A DNA stretch of 64,000 nt from CAZEAC01 sp964510065 (GTDB taxonomy: Bacteria > Bdellovibrionota_C > UBA2361 > CAIXSY01), in NCBI GenBank assembly GCA_964510065.1, contig CAZEAC010000014.1:1-64000 (forward strand), written 5' to 3'. The position numbers and the translations under genes were made by a program. Below, piece by piece: positions 51,813-60,070 of the stretch; position 1 is the stretch's first letter; every line of letters starts with the position of its first letter. The notes under the pieces were generated by a model. That model was given only the letters and a program-made list of their open reading frames with translations. It did not search any database and was not told the origin of the DNA.

Positions 51813-52391
51813 CTACCTCTCCTCGCGCCTTCTGATGATCCAGAGACTAAGTGCAATCATAAACAATCCGACCGCGAGAAATACAAGCGGCGCACTTCCC
51901 GAAGCAAGAGCAACAGTCGCCGAGACTGTCGCTAAGAGATACGAAGAAGTCTCCGCCACTCTGCTTGCCATATCTTCAAAAAGCATCTGTACTCGCTCGG
52001 TCCAGGTCGGCTTATAAACCATCACTCCCGAGGTGTACTCACTCCATTCCGAATCGGCTAACACTGGGAACGGCTTTCCAGCATCAGCTTCCGACTGCGA
52101 TTCGCTGAGTTCTTGCGCTGCCTGCTGGTCAGCGATTTCAGCAATTTGAACTGCATCGGCCATGAGTCTCGGCGATACATCAGCCGAGGCACTACCCAGA
52201 AGAACCGCTAACGTGGTGAAAAAATTCTTACCCACTCCGGCCTTTTCGGTCGCAAGCTTTATATTGCCGCTTCTTTTGTCACGAGAAATACGAGCGCAGA
52301 ACCGGGACCTTTGGTCACCGCACATCTGATTCCAATCCTCTGTACATGGCGAACTGACTTCGAGAGTTTGGAGCATGCCCTTGCGCTTCAT
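51813..52391 (-). CDS. Membrane-anchored hypothetical protein with Cys motif
   Basis: Protein of about 192 residues, starting at the ATG at 52391 (another in-frame ATG lies five codons later). The N-terminus CTEDWNQMCGDQRSRFCA resembles the C-x2-W-x2-M-x-GD-x2-RFC motif found in small proteins of Acidobacteria and Planctomycetes, though the CxxC-VYN segment that normally follows is missing. A C-terminal membrane helix (APLVFLAVGLFMIALSLWII) ends in basic RRREER. The function is unknown; a role in an envelope complex is guesswork. Confidence 0.5.
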   Translation of the reverse strand: MKRKGMLQTLEVSSPCTEDWNQMCGDQRSRFCARISRDKRSGNIKLATEKAGVGKNFFTTLAVLLGSASADVSPRLMADAVQIAEIADQQAAQELSESQSEADAGKPFPVLADSEWSEYTSGVMVYKPTWTERVQMLFEDMASRVAETSSYLLATVSATVALASGSAPLVFLAVGLFMIALSLWIIRRREER

Positions 52392-52487
52392 AATAATAGT
52401 TATGGGCAGAATCTGGCCCGAATAAGCATAAAAATAGCGCAAAATTGACACTTTCCCCTGCGCAAACTATCTTACGGCATCACCTGA

Positions 52488-52574
52488 GGAGAGATGGCCG
52501 AGTGGTTGAAGGCGCTTGATTCGAAATCAAGTATAGGTGAAAGCCTATCGGGGGTTCGAATCCCCCTCTCTCCG
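52488..52574 (+). tRNA. tRNA-Ser(CGA)
   Basis: Acceptor GGAGAGA/TCTCTCC, long variable arm, anticodon loop ATTCGAAAT with anticodon CGA, T-loop GGTTCGAATCC, discriminator G; CCA not encoded. Confidence 0.95.
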
Positions 52575-52641
52575 GACTTCGCCCGCGCTAAAGCGCGGTG
52601 CTACGTCCGGCAAGCCGCCACGAATAGTAGCAAACAAAGCG

Positions 52642-52726
52642 CTTGTCCTCCGTAGCCTTGGCAAGGAGGAAGCAAGTTTTATGACGCCCGACGTAGCCCC
52701 GCGTTCCACACGGGCGAAGGCGGGCC
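52642..52726. repeat. CGTAGC-core hairpin repeats, copies 2 and 3
   Basis: Two adjacent hairpins after tRNA-Ser(CGA). The first has CTTG-TCCTCC / GGAGGA-AGCAAG arms at 52642-52676 around GTAGCCTTGGC. The second, at 52685-52726, has GCCCG-type and CGGGC-type arms and CGTAGC. Both recall the copy at 49592. No gene is visible in 52575-52770. Confidence 0.5.
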
Positions 52727-52770
52727 GTTATTTTTGGCACTTAATCTGACGATGAAGTTAGCGTTCTACG

Positions 52771-53145
52771 CTACTTCAAAAGCTCCGTCACTTTCGACGT
52801 GCTCTGATTTGCCTGCGCATCGAGCGCCTTCTGCGGATTATCGCGGATCTTATCGGCGACTCGGTCAGCCTGCCGCTCGACATCTTCAACTTTGCTCTTT
52901 GATGCCTCTTGAACCTGAATCTCAACTTCGGCGCGCTTCGGATCATCGGAGATAATCTCCTTCTCTACCTGCCGAATCGAGGTAGAGGCCTGCTTGTTCG
53001 ATTCTACCGATCTCTTTAGGTTCTGCGTGGAGTCGGACGAACGCGCATTATTCGGCGTCTGGCTTTTCTCATTTTTCTGATTTTCTTTGCTTTCGATTTT
53101 CCCAGAAATGAGCTTCTGGAAAGAAGACGACTGTCCAATTTTCAT
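52771..53145 (-). CDS. Hypothetical coiled-coil protein
   Basis: A 124-residue, highly charged, Ser/Gln-rich protein with predicted coiled-coil heptads in IRQVEKEIISDDPKRAEVEIQVQEASKSKVEDVERQADRVADKI. GAGG lies about eight bases before the ATG. No signal peptide. The C-terminal pattern (ADRVADKIRDNPQKALDAQA) loosely recalls the FlgM tail of the next gene upstream, but I cannot support homology. The 298 bases between this gene and the element at 53444 hold a dyad GGTTACCC-TATA-GGGTGAACC near 53338-53358 and no gene. Confidence 0.5.
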   Translation of the reverse strand: MKIGQSSSFQKLISGKIESKENQKNEKSQTPNNARSSDSTQNLKRSVESNKQASTSIRQVEKEIISDDPKRAEVEIQVQEASKSKVEDVERQADRVADKIRDNPQKALDAQANQSTSKVTELLK

Positions 53146-53443
53146 ACTGCAACCTCACTGTCACTATACAACGCGGAACCGTCGGCATTTTGGGGCGCCG
53201 CGAGGAGATACCTCCTCCATGTTCCAAATACAGTTTCGATCAGATTGGCTCTGCCCTTAATGTTTTGAGACTAAAAAGTATCCATTGGCCGGCCATAGCA
53301 GATTCCAGGCTAGCCTAAACATGAAAGCGCTCACAAAGGTTACCCTATAGGGTGAACCGGCGACTCAAAAACAAGGCCTGACTTTGTGAACGGTTTCAAG
53401 CAACCACCCCCCGAAAGCCCTCTGAACGGGGCGAATCGGGTGG

Positions 53444-53577
53444 TTAATTAGTGTCTGTCCCACAATTCCACCTTTTTAGATCCGCCTTCGCGTGGCATGC
53501 CAGCATTCTCGAGTAGTTACGCGGGCTACGGCGGATAGTTTCTGCCATTTTTTTATCAAATGGACAGAAACTAATTA
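53444..53577. repeat. MITE-like element with TTAATTAGTGTCTGTCC ends
   Basis: Terminal inverted repeats TTAATTAGTGTCTGTCC (53444-53460) and GGACAGAAACTAATTA (53562-53577) match at 15 of 16 positions, bracketing 101 bp that contains a shorter inverted pair (ATCCGCC / GGCGGAT). No transposase gene is in it. It ends 18 bases before the stop of the FlgM-like gene. Confidence 0.7.
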
Positions 53578-53594
53578 CTGATTATTCGTAGCTG

Positions 53595-53879
53595 TTAGGC
53601 GAAAAGGTCGCGCGCAAGGGCCTCGGCAACCTTAGCCGAATCGACCTTATAGCTGCCGTTTTTAACCTGCGACTTGATCTCTTCAACTCGGGCTTTGCGG
53701 CTCGCCTCAGTTGCGGCTTCGCTGTTTTGCCCGAAATTGTTGGCGATTGCGACAGCTTCGGTGCTTCTCACCGCCGTAGTAGCAGCCTCAGTTTCAGCCT
53801 TCTTTGAATTGGTAGATGAATAGCCTTGGGTTGAACCACCCAACGCGGAAAATAAGCGCGAAAGTTTATCAACAGTCAT
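53595..53879 (-). CDS. flgM: FlgM-like anti-sigma-28 factor
   Basis: A 94-residue protein whose C-terminal half (RKARVEEIKSQVKNGSYKVDSAKVAEALARDLF) matches the sigma-28-binding segment of FlgM, a motif of the form R-x2-I-xx2-G-x-Y-x-VD-x3-IA. The Ser/Ala-rich N-terminus is disordered, as in FlgM. GAGG seven bases before the ATG. FlgM holds sigma-28 inactive until it is exported through the flagellar hook. No other flagellar gene is in this window. Confidence 0.8.
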   Translation of the reverse strand: MTVDKLSRLFSALGGSTQGYSSTNSKKAETEAATTAVRSTEAVAIANNFGQNSEAATEASRKARVEEIKSQVKNGSYKVDSAKVAEALARDLFA

Positions 53880-54076
53880 GACACACCTCGTCCTTGATAA
53901 TCGACTTCTTGGCTAATGCCTTGAAATCTCTAATTAATCCAAGTGCGACCGTCCATGGCCCCTGACAAGAATCCCTTCTGCAAAGAAATTATCGGGAACT
54001 GTCGATGTTCTCTTTAGCCCTTTTTAGGGAGCACAGTTTCTTTTAATAAATGCCTGGGCTAAGTAGATAACTATCT

Positions 54077-54544
54077 GTGAAGATTAAGATTTTAACCATG
54101 GGCAAGCTTCGGCAGGACTTCATTAAGAAGGGCGAGGAGGAGTATCTGCAAAGGCTCAGGTCCTGGATACAGCTCGACATCCGCGAACTTCCCAATGAGC
54201 GTTTCTCGGGACTTCCCGAGAGCGTGCTTAAAGAGAAGGAAGCGGCACTATTGTTTGAGAATGTTTCGCCAACAGATTTCTTAATAGTTCTCGATGAACA
54301 TGGCAAAACATTTGATTCCAAGGCGTTTTCCGGAATTATTGAGAAAAGGATGCAGCAAGGTCATGGCCACACAATTTTCGCTATCGGCGGCCCGTTTGGC
54401 TGGGATCCGCTGGTCACCGAGCGTGCCGGCCTGGTCGTGTCACTCTCAGCATTGACCTTTCCCTATCAACTTACCCGATTGATACTGATCGAACAGCTCT
54501 ACCGAGCGCTTACTTTAATCAAGAGAATCCCGTATCATAAGTAG
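54077..54544 (+). CDS. rlmH: 23S rRNA pseudouridine-1915 N3-methyltransferase RlmH
   Basis: SPOUT methyltransferase of 155 residues, full length. It shows the knot signatures LIVLDEHGKTFDS and FAIGGPFGWDP followed by LTFPYQLTRLILIEQLYRALTLIKRIPYHK, nearly diagnostic for RlmH. It acts on 70S ribosomes at pseudouridine 1915. Start is GTG at 54077. It is followed 12 bases later by the YbjN-like gene, probably one operon. Confidence 0.95.
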   Translation: MKIKILTMGKLRQDFIKKGEEEYLQRLRSWIQLDIRELPNERFSGLPESVLKEKEAALLFENVSPTDFLIVLDEHGKTFDSKAFSGIIEKRMQQGHGHTIFAIGGPFGWDPLVTERAGLVVSLSALTFPYQLTRLILIEQLYRALTLIKRIPYHK

Positions 54545-54556
54545 AGAGCGCAAAGC

Positions 54557-55042
54557 ATGGGAAAAATAAAGAAATTCGCCGCTATCGGCATTCGTAAAAT
54601 CTCCGGAGGAAAGGATCCGGTAAGAATTGTCGAAGAGTTCATTCTTCGTTTAGGTTTCGATCCAGACGAGTGCGCCAAGGAGAAAAGCGCTGATTCGGTA
54701 CGATGGATGCTGGCTCTGGAAAAGGGAGAAGAGCTTGAAGTCCTCGTCGAGAGTATCAAGCAGCCGCATGAAACCACCATCTACATGGGCATTAATATTG
54801 CCACCGTTCCTGTACGTGGATCCGCTGAAATGCTGGCAGTCGCGCTAGAAATTGCTGACGGACTAGTGGGAATTAAAGTGAGCCTCGTTGGACATTATCT
54901 CGTTCTCAGCTCAACACTCGGAGCATCGGGAATCAGTGTCGATGAGCTCGAGTATCACCATAAACTAATTACCGCGCAGCAAACCTGGTTCAAAGATACG
55001 CTCACCGAAGAGCTACAGTGGGAAAGGCTGCCGCAGGACTAG
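54557..55042 (+). CDS. YbjN/type-III-chaperone-like hypothetical protein
   Basis: A 161-residue protein with no signal peptide. The alpha-beta pattern (IVEEFILRLGFDPDECAKE, YMGINIATVPVRGSAEMLAVALEIADGLVGIKVSLVGHYLVLSSTL) resembles the YbjN/CesT-like chaperone fold: helix, three to four strands, helix. This is a fold-level impression. It is co-directional with rlmH and convergent with the pcrA-like helicase gene, with a strong palindromic repeat between. Confidence 0.55.
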   Translation: MGKIKKFAAIGIRKISGGKDPVRIVEEFILRLGFDPDECAKEKSADSVRWMLALEKGEELEVLVESIKQPHETTIYMGINIATVPVRGSAEMLAVALEIADGLVGIKVSLVGHYLVLSSTLGASGISVDELEYHHKLITAQQTWFKDTLTEELQWERLPQD

Positions 55043-55160
55043 TACACTGCAAACGAAGTTCTCCGACCCTTCGCATCTCTGATCTCTCCGTGCCTCTGTG
55101 GTTTCTTGAAAGTAAAATAAACCACAGAGACACGGAGAGATCAGAGATGCGAGGAGTCCA
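55039..55160. repeat. CCACAGAG-family palindromic repeat, copy 6
   Basis: The best hairpin of the family: arms of 32 bases at 55073-55104 and 55119-55150 differ at one position, around a 14-base loop. The left end CTAGTACACTGCAAACGAAG matches the end of copy 1. It lies between convergent genes and probably terminates both. Confidence 0.85.
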
Positions 55161-55168
55161 GGCTAGCC

Positions 55169-57625
55169 TCAAGCCAACCAGATCTTCGCGTATTTGACGA
55201 TAAGTTTTTTTGTTCCGGAATGTTTGTCGAAATTGATAAAAACTTCGCGATCGTCCGGATCGTCTTGCTCAAGCTCTCCAAGGCGCTCGACCACTCCATA
55301 CCCAAACACCTTATGAACTACCCTTTGTCCCGGAACAAGAGTGGTTACATCAGCAAGGGTTAAACCTGGCGGAATCTCCGGAGTCTCAGCTTTCTTCCGT
55401 TTTGCGATCGCTTTCGCCGATGCCGGCAGCTCCTCGGCGTTCGCAAGCTTGTGCATGAGATGATCGGGAAGCCTTGCGCCCTGCCCTTTCAGTCCGTATA
55501 CCTTGGAGCTTCCTGACTTCTCACGTCGAGAACGTGCTCCAAAACTATGCGAGGTTTGATCATCTTCATCGGCAACAAATTCGAGATCGTCATCTTTGAA
55601 GGATGTCGAGCGGGCAGTAAAATCAGTGCCCAACGATTCGAGAGTTCCCGGGGGAATGTCAAAGGCGAAGCGGCTTGTATCACGGAAGAGACCGCTTACC
55701 CCAAACCCACCCCCCGCCGAGAACATACCCCGTGTTTCTGCACGGGTAACAAAAAGCTCACGCATAGCACGCGTTATTCCTACGTAACAAAGCCGCCGCT
55801 CCTCCTCTATTGCGGCAGGGCCATCTTCAATTGAACGATAATGAGGAAGTAGCCCTTCTTCCATCCCAGTCAAGAATACAAGCGGAAACTCCAATCCTTT
55901 GGCTAAATGCAGGGTCATCATAGAAACGGCACCCGCTTTCTGCTCCTGCTCGTTTCTTGCCATATCGGCGCTGCTGGTGAGCGATACCCGATCAAGAAAC
56001 CCGCGCAAGGTCTCTGCGTGAGGCGTGTTCGGATCTTCGATACTCCGCGCAAGCCCCTCCAATTCGCGAACGTTCTCCACTCGCGATTCGGCATTTGGAT
56101 CCTTGGAAGACTGCAGCGCTATATCATACTTAGTCTCATGCACTATTTTGGCGATAAGCTCGGAGAGTGGCAGTTTTGCCGAAAGCTCAATGAGCTCCTC
56201 AATAAACTGCGCAAACTGGGCGAGCCCTCGCGCCCGAGCTGAGCTTCCACTTCCTAATATCTTACACGCATCAATTAGTGTCACATTGTGCGAAGCAGCA
56301 TAGTGTTCGATCTGCTCTAAAGTTTGTGCACCGATACCGCGCGGGGGGGTCGTAATAGCGCGGGTAAATGCCTGCGGGTCAAACGGATTCACCACAACTC
56401 GAAGATATGAGAGCACATCTTTTATCTCTTTTCGTTCATAAAACTTTAGCCCGCCAAATATCTTGTAAGGAATTCGACTGCGAATAAGCTCTTCTTCAAT
56501 CGCACGAGACTGCGCATTGGTGCGGTAGAAAATCGCGCAGTCGCTGTACTTCAATCCGGCGCGAGACTGTTTCGCAATCTCGCGCGCGATAAAGGCCGCT
56601 TCATCCATCTCATCCGCCGCGACATATGCCTTAAGTGGTAAGCCGTCGCCCTGGTCGGTCCAAAGCTTCTTCGCTTTTCTGCCCCGGTTTTTTTCGATAA
56701 CTCCATGTGCGGCATTAAGAATATGTCCTGTCGATCGGTAGTTTTGCTCAAGCCGCACAACCTTTGTGTTGTTGAAATCCTTCTCGAATTCGAGAATATT
56801 CCTAATAGTTGCTCCTCGAAATGCATAGATCGACTGATCGTCGTCGCCGACAACGAGCAGATTGTTCTGTGGGGCACTTATGAGGCGGATAAACTGATAT
56901 TGGACTTCATTGGTATCCTGATACTCATCGACCAGCACAAATTCGATCGTGCGCTGGTATAGCCGCAAAATCTCAGGATTCTTAAGCAGCCGCACCCCGT
57001 TTACCAGAAGATCGCCAAAGTCCATTGCGTTCGCCTTTAAGAGCGCACGCTGATAATTTACATAGACCTCGGCAATGAGCCTGCTTTGAAAATCGTTGCC
57101 GCGCGGCTTAAAGCTTTCGGCATCAATGTTTGCGTTTTTCGATTGATCAATTACTGAGGAGAAAAGTTGAGGCGGAAACCGTTTCGTATCAACGTTTAAC
57201 TCTTTAAGCACCGACTTTAAAGTGCTCGACGAATCCTGCTCATCGTAAACCAAAAAGTCATTCTTATAACCTAAAAGCGTGGCATGGCGACGAAGCATGC
57301 GAAGTGCCGCTGAATGGAATGTAGCGACCCATAACTCTTTGGATCGCTCGCCTAAGAGGTTGCGAAGCCGGCCCTTCATTTCTTCGGCGGCTTTATTGGT
57401 AAAGGTGACTGCGAGGATCCTTCCAGGCGAAACCCCGTGACGAAGCACAAGCTGTGCCACACGAAAGGTTAACACCCGGGTCTTGCCGCTTCCCGCGCCG
57501 GCAAGTACCAGGATCGGTCCCTGGACATGCCGAACAGCCTCGGATTGTGGCGGATTAAGCCCGGAGATCAACGATTCAAGAGCACTCCCAGTCATTTCCT
57601 CAGAAAGATTCACTGCTGTTTCCAT
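55169..57625 (-). CDS. pcrA: UvrD/PcrA-family DNA helicase
   Basis: Superfamily 1 3'-5' DNA helicase of 818 residues. Motifs: Q-motif LNPPQSEAV, Walker A AGAGSGKT, Walker B VDEYQDTN, motif III GDDDQSIYAFRGA, motif IV EQNYRST, motif V MTLHLAKGLEFPLVF, motif VI YVGITRAM. The C-terminal extension ends with a PcrA/UvrD-type tail (PGQRVVHKVFGYGVVERL...) that binds RNA polymerase. It acts in nucleotide excision repair, mismatch repair and replication restart. GAGG precedes the ATG at 57625. Confidence 0.93.
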   Translation of the reverse strand: METAVNLSEEMTGSALESLISGLNPPQSEAVRHVQGPILVLAGAGSGKTRVLTFRVAQLVLRHGVSPGRILAVTFTNKAAEEMKGRLRNLLGERSKELWVATFHSAALRMLRRHATLLGYKNDFLVYDEQDSSSTLKSVLKELNVDTKRFPPQLFSSVIDQSKNANIDAESFKPRGNDFQSRLIAEVYVNYQRALLKANAMDFGDLLVNGVRLLKNPEILRLYQRTIEFVLVDEYQDTNEVQYQFIRLISAPQNNLLVVGDDDQSIYAFRGATIRNILEFEKDFNNTKVVRLEQNYRSTGHILNAAHGVIEKNRGRKAKKLWTDQGDGLPLKAYVAADEMDEAAFIAREIAKQSRAGLKYSDCAIFYRTNAQSRAIEEELIRSRIPYKIFGGLKFYERKEIKDVLSYLRVVVNPFDPQAFTRAITTPPRGIGAQTLEQIEHYAASHNVTLIDACKILGSGSSARARGLAQFAQFIEELIELSAKLPLSELIAKIVHETKYDIALQSSKDPNAESRVENVRELEGLARSIEDPNTPHAETLRGFLDRVSLTSSADMARNEQEQKAGAVSMMTLHLAKGLEFPLVFLTGMEEGLLPHYRSIEDGPAAIEEERRLCYVGITRAMRELFVTRAETRGMFSAGGGFGVSGLFRDTSRFAFDIPPGTLESLGTDFTARSTSFKDDDLEFVADEDDQTSHSFGARSRREKSGSSKVYGLKGQGARLPDHLMHKLANAEELPASAKAIAKRKKAETPEIPPGLTLADVTTLVPGQRVVHKVFGYGVVERLGELEQDDPDDREVFINFDKHSGTKKLIVKYAKIWLA

Positions 57626-57728
57626 CTACCTCATAAGATTAATAGATTCATCCGCAAAGGGCACACTATATATCGTGGAAATTTGGAATTTGTACACTTA
57701 TCCTTTTAAACGCCAGGCGCGATATTGT

Positions 57729-57766
57729 AGGGAATCTCTGAAAACTATGTATTTTAGAGGTTCCCT
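57729..57766. repeat. Minimal GGGAACCTCTGAAAA-family palindrome
   Basis: AGGGAATCTCTGAAAA (57729-57744) and TTTTAGAGGTTCCCT (57752-57766) form a 38-bp hairpin whose arms equal the ends of the element at 15610. It lies between the divergent helicase and unknown genes, in a 244-base spacer that holds no gene. Confidence 0.7.
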
Positions 57767-57869
57767 AGAATATATTGGTAACTACTCATTAAGTGTGGGT
57801 AGTTAGACATAGTGATCGTCTTAGGTAGTTCCAAGCAGATAATATCCATTACGAACCTTGGTGAAGTTG

Positions 57870-59747
57870 ATGCCAAGTCCGGAAAGTAGAGCCAACCAAA
57901 AATCGGCCCCATCAGAAACTCGTGCGGTGTTCGATCTCGAACGTATCGAGCTCCCGCCACGCGAGCTTACCGGAACGGTTACCGACCAGATCGCTGCTCT
58001 TAAGCGCCTTGCAGCACCGCTAAGCGTTGGCGCATTTGTGGTTCAAGCGCTAAGCAATGCAATTACTCGTGGAAAAGTGTTGTTTAATCCGAATGGACAT
58101 TGGCGAAGGGGCAAAGATTTTAGCCAATTTAGTGAAAGAGACCTGCAGAGATTTTTTTCGAGGTGCGCTACGTTCTGGTCAATCAGCGACGAAGATGCGC
58201 TACGGATCGCCACCTCGATTATAAAACAGGAGCCACTTAATCCCCATCAATTTCTTGGAAACGCCCTTCTCGGGGTTAATTGCGGCAGCTGCGGAATCGA
58301 GCCAGGCTTCGAGACTAATGGCTTGGAAGTGCGTGTTACGTCGAAGTGTTCATTGCCTGGTGGAGCCTTTCCGATAAAGTTCGAGCTTAACGTGCCGTCA
58401 GGGAAGATAGTTTTCGCAAACGATCTGCGACAGTGGTTTAAGGTCGCCGGAAGTTTCTTCCTTGATAGCGATCGCAATATTCGCGAGACCACACTTCGCT
58501 ATGCGCGAGAAGAGATGGCGCACTGTTTTTTGCAGCATTGGTCAGGCATGACCGGCTCTTTCGCGGTCCGCGAGTATGGGGAAAATCTCCTCGAAGTGGT
58601 TCCTCGCCCAATGCATCTCGAGGGTCAGGATGAACAGGGCAGACAGAAAGTATTTAAGCGGCCGCCCCTTCGCGCCACGGCGAGAGTCCTTGGCGAGATT
58701 CCGATGCAGCTTTGGTGGTGGAGCGCCGCAGATTATAACCAGCTAAAGAGCCGCTTCGACAAGGAGGCGGACTTTACAAATTTTCTTAAGAGCGGCGCAG
58801 TGGTGGTTTCAGTACAGCCGGGGAACTATCGAATCGTTCACAGTAAACTCCAGCGAGGCAAACCTGGCGACCAGCGTGTGGCATATCGTTCGCAAATTAG
58901 GCGCATAGGGGGTCCACGCGAAGGAAATTTAGGCGCGGAGGTAGTCAATATACGCGCGGGACAGGTGGTCTGGAATTCGATTCGAAAACACCCCGGACTT
59001 TTTTTCCCAAAGGAAAAGGAGGGAGCGCGCCTCGAGAATGAAGGCTTCGATCTGGCTCGCGAGCTGAACCGAACCTTTCGAAACGACAACCTGGCGCATC
59101 TGGACGATAACTCCTTTCAGCAGGCATGGGATCAACTCCGTCCAGAGGACCGCCTTCGGGCAATTGTAAAAGTCGTTGACTCAATGCTCCTAGGAACTGG
59201 TACTGGCTATGAATGGGATACGCGTGGGTGGTGTATCGCCGATATTGATATTCAGGCCAATGCGAAGAGCATCGAGATACCTACTTTTCCTGCCACAAGC
59301 GAATGGCGCGATGTTCCTCTTGCTCACTGCGCGCTGTCTGAAGCAGCTGGAATTGAAGATGTTACATACGGACCGCCGGAGGCACCTGTCGTTACTGAGA
59401 TGGGTTTCACCTTTCGCCAGGTCAAGCCCGCATTCGTAAATAAGGAGTTCCGTACTCTTGCATTTAATGTTTTACACTCCGCCTTCCAACGTGGAGTAAG
59501 AGATCCAGAACCCGAAGAGAATAGCTACCTAAGAGAAAATCGCGAAAATTCTCCAAAGATTGCACTGTTGCTCATTTCAAAGCTCGCAAAGCTTTACCCC
59601 GACGACGTTCCAAGCTCCTGTCGCTCTCTGCTAGAGCGCATTCAACTTGAAAATACAGAGCTTAAAAATACTGAGCTCGGAAATACCGAACTTGGGAACA
59701 CTAACACTCCCGATTCGGCTAATACCTCTCAGCCACAATCTGATTAA
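57870..59747 (+). CDS. Large hypothetical protein with C-terminal repeats
   Basis: Protein of 625 residues that I do not recognise. From the ATG at 57870 there is no signal peptide or membrane helix. Four Cys lie early (CGSCG and others). The middle is rich in Arg and Trp (QLWWWSAADYNQL). The C-terminus carries about four copies of NTELxNTEL-like repeats (residues 590-615). The folded part could be an enzyme, but no motif is convincing. It lies upstream of rlmE and far from other accessory genes. TTG and GTG codons just upstream could also serve as starts. Confidence 0.7.
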   Translation: MPSPESRANQKSAPSETRAVFDLERIELPPRELTGTVTDQIAALKRLAAPLSVGAFVVQALSNAITRGKVLFNPNGHWRRGKDFSQFSERDLQRFFSRCATFWSISDEDALRIATSIIKQEPLNPHQFLGNALLGVNCGSCGIEPGFETNGLEVRVTSKCSLPGGAFPIKFELNVPSGKIVFANDLRQWFKVAGSFFLDSDRNIRETTLRYAREEMAHCFLQHWSGMTGSFAVREYGENLLEVVPRPMHLEGQDEQGRQKVFKRPPLRATARVLGEIPMQLWWWSAADYNQLKSRFDKEADFTNFLKSGAVVVSVQPGNYRIVHSKLQRGKPGDQRVAYRSQIRRIGGPREGNLGAEVVNIRAGQVVWNSIRKHPGLFFPKEKEGARLENEGFDLARELNRTFRNDNLAHLDDNSFQQAWDQLRPEDRLRAIVKVVDSMLLGTGTGYEWDTRGWCIADIDIQANAKSIEIPTFPATSEWRDVPLAHCALSEAAGIEDVTYGPPEAPVVTEMGFTFRQVKPAFVNKEFRTLAFNVLHSAFQRGVRDPEPEENSYLRENRENSPKIALLLISKLAKLYPDDVPSSCRSLLERIQLENTELKNTELGNTELGNTNTPDSANTSQPQSD

Positions 59748-59845
59748 GAAGTGATCGTTTCTCGAATCCGTTTATTAACCACGAGCCGCTACCGGAAAGA
59801 AATGCCTTCAAGGGATACTGAAGAAGGAAAAGACCCAAAAGAATT

Positions 59846-60070
59846 ATGCCTACAAGGTCAAAAGAGATTGACAAAGTTTCAGTTGAAAATGTTTCCATAG
59901 TAGCTCCTCAGATATTAATTTGTGTTTCTATAAAAATTCTATATCAAACTTCACGCATCATTTCAAGTAAAATTCTAGTGTCGACATTTAATAAAACAGA
60001 GGCTCTCGGACTTGTGATTCTCCAGGCACTGAGTAATGATCCCAGTTTGACGTACAGGAGCACTGAGTAA
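59846..60070 (+). CDS. Possible small protein before rlmE
   Basis: 74-codon frame with an ATG at 59846 and a stop whose last base is the A of the rlmE ATG (TAATG). This coupling is the main reason to list it. The product is hydrophobic in the middle and rich in Ile and Ser; no ribosome site is visible and the codon use is AT-rich, unlike neighbours. It could be a leader or may not be real. The rest of 59748-60069 is AT-rich, with no other feature seen. Confidence 0.25.
   Translation: MPTRSKEIDKVSVENVSIVAPQILICVSIKILYQTSRIISSKILVSTFNKTEALGLVILQALSNDPSLTYRSTE

Noticed and set aside
48519..52574. Prophage or integrative element at the tRNA cluster
   Set aside because: No integrase, phage gene or duplicated tRNA end was found in or near the cluster.
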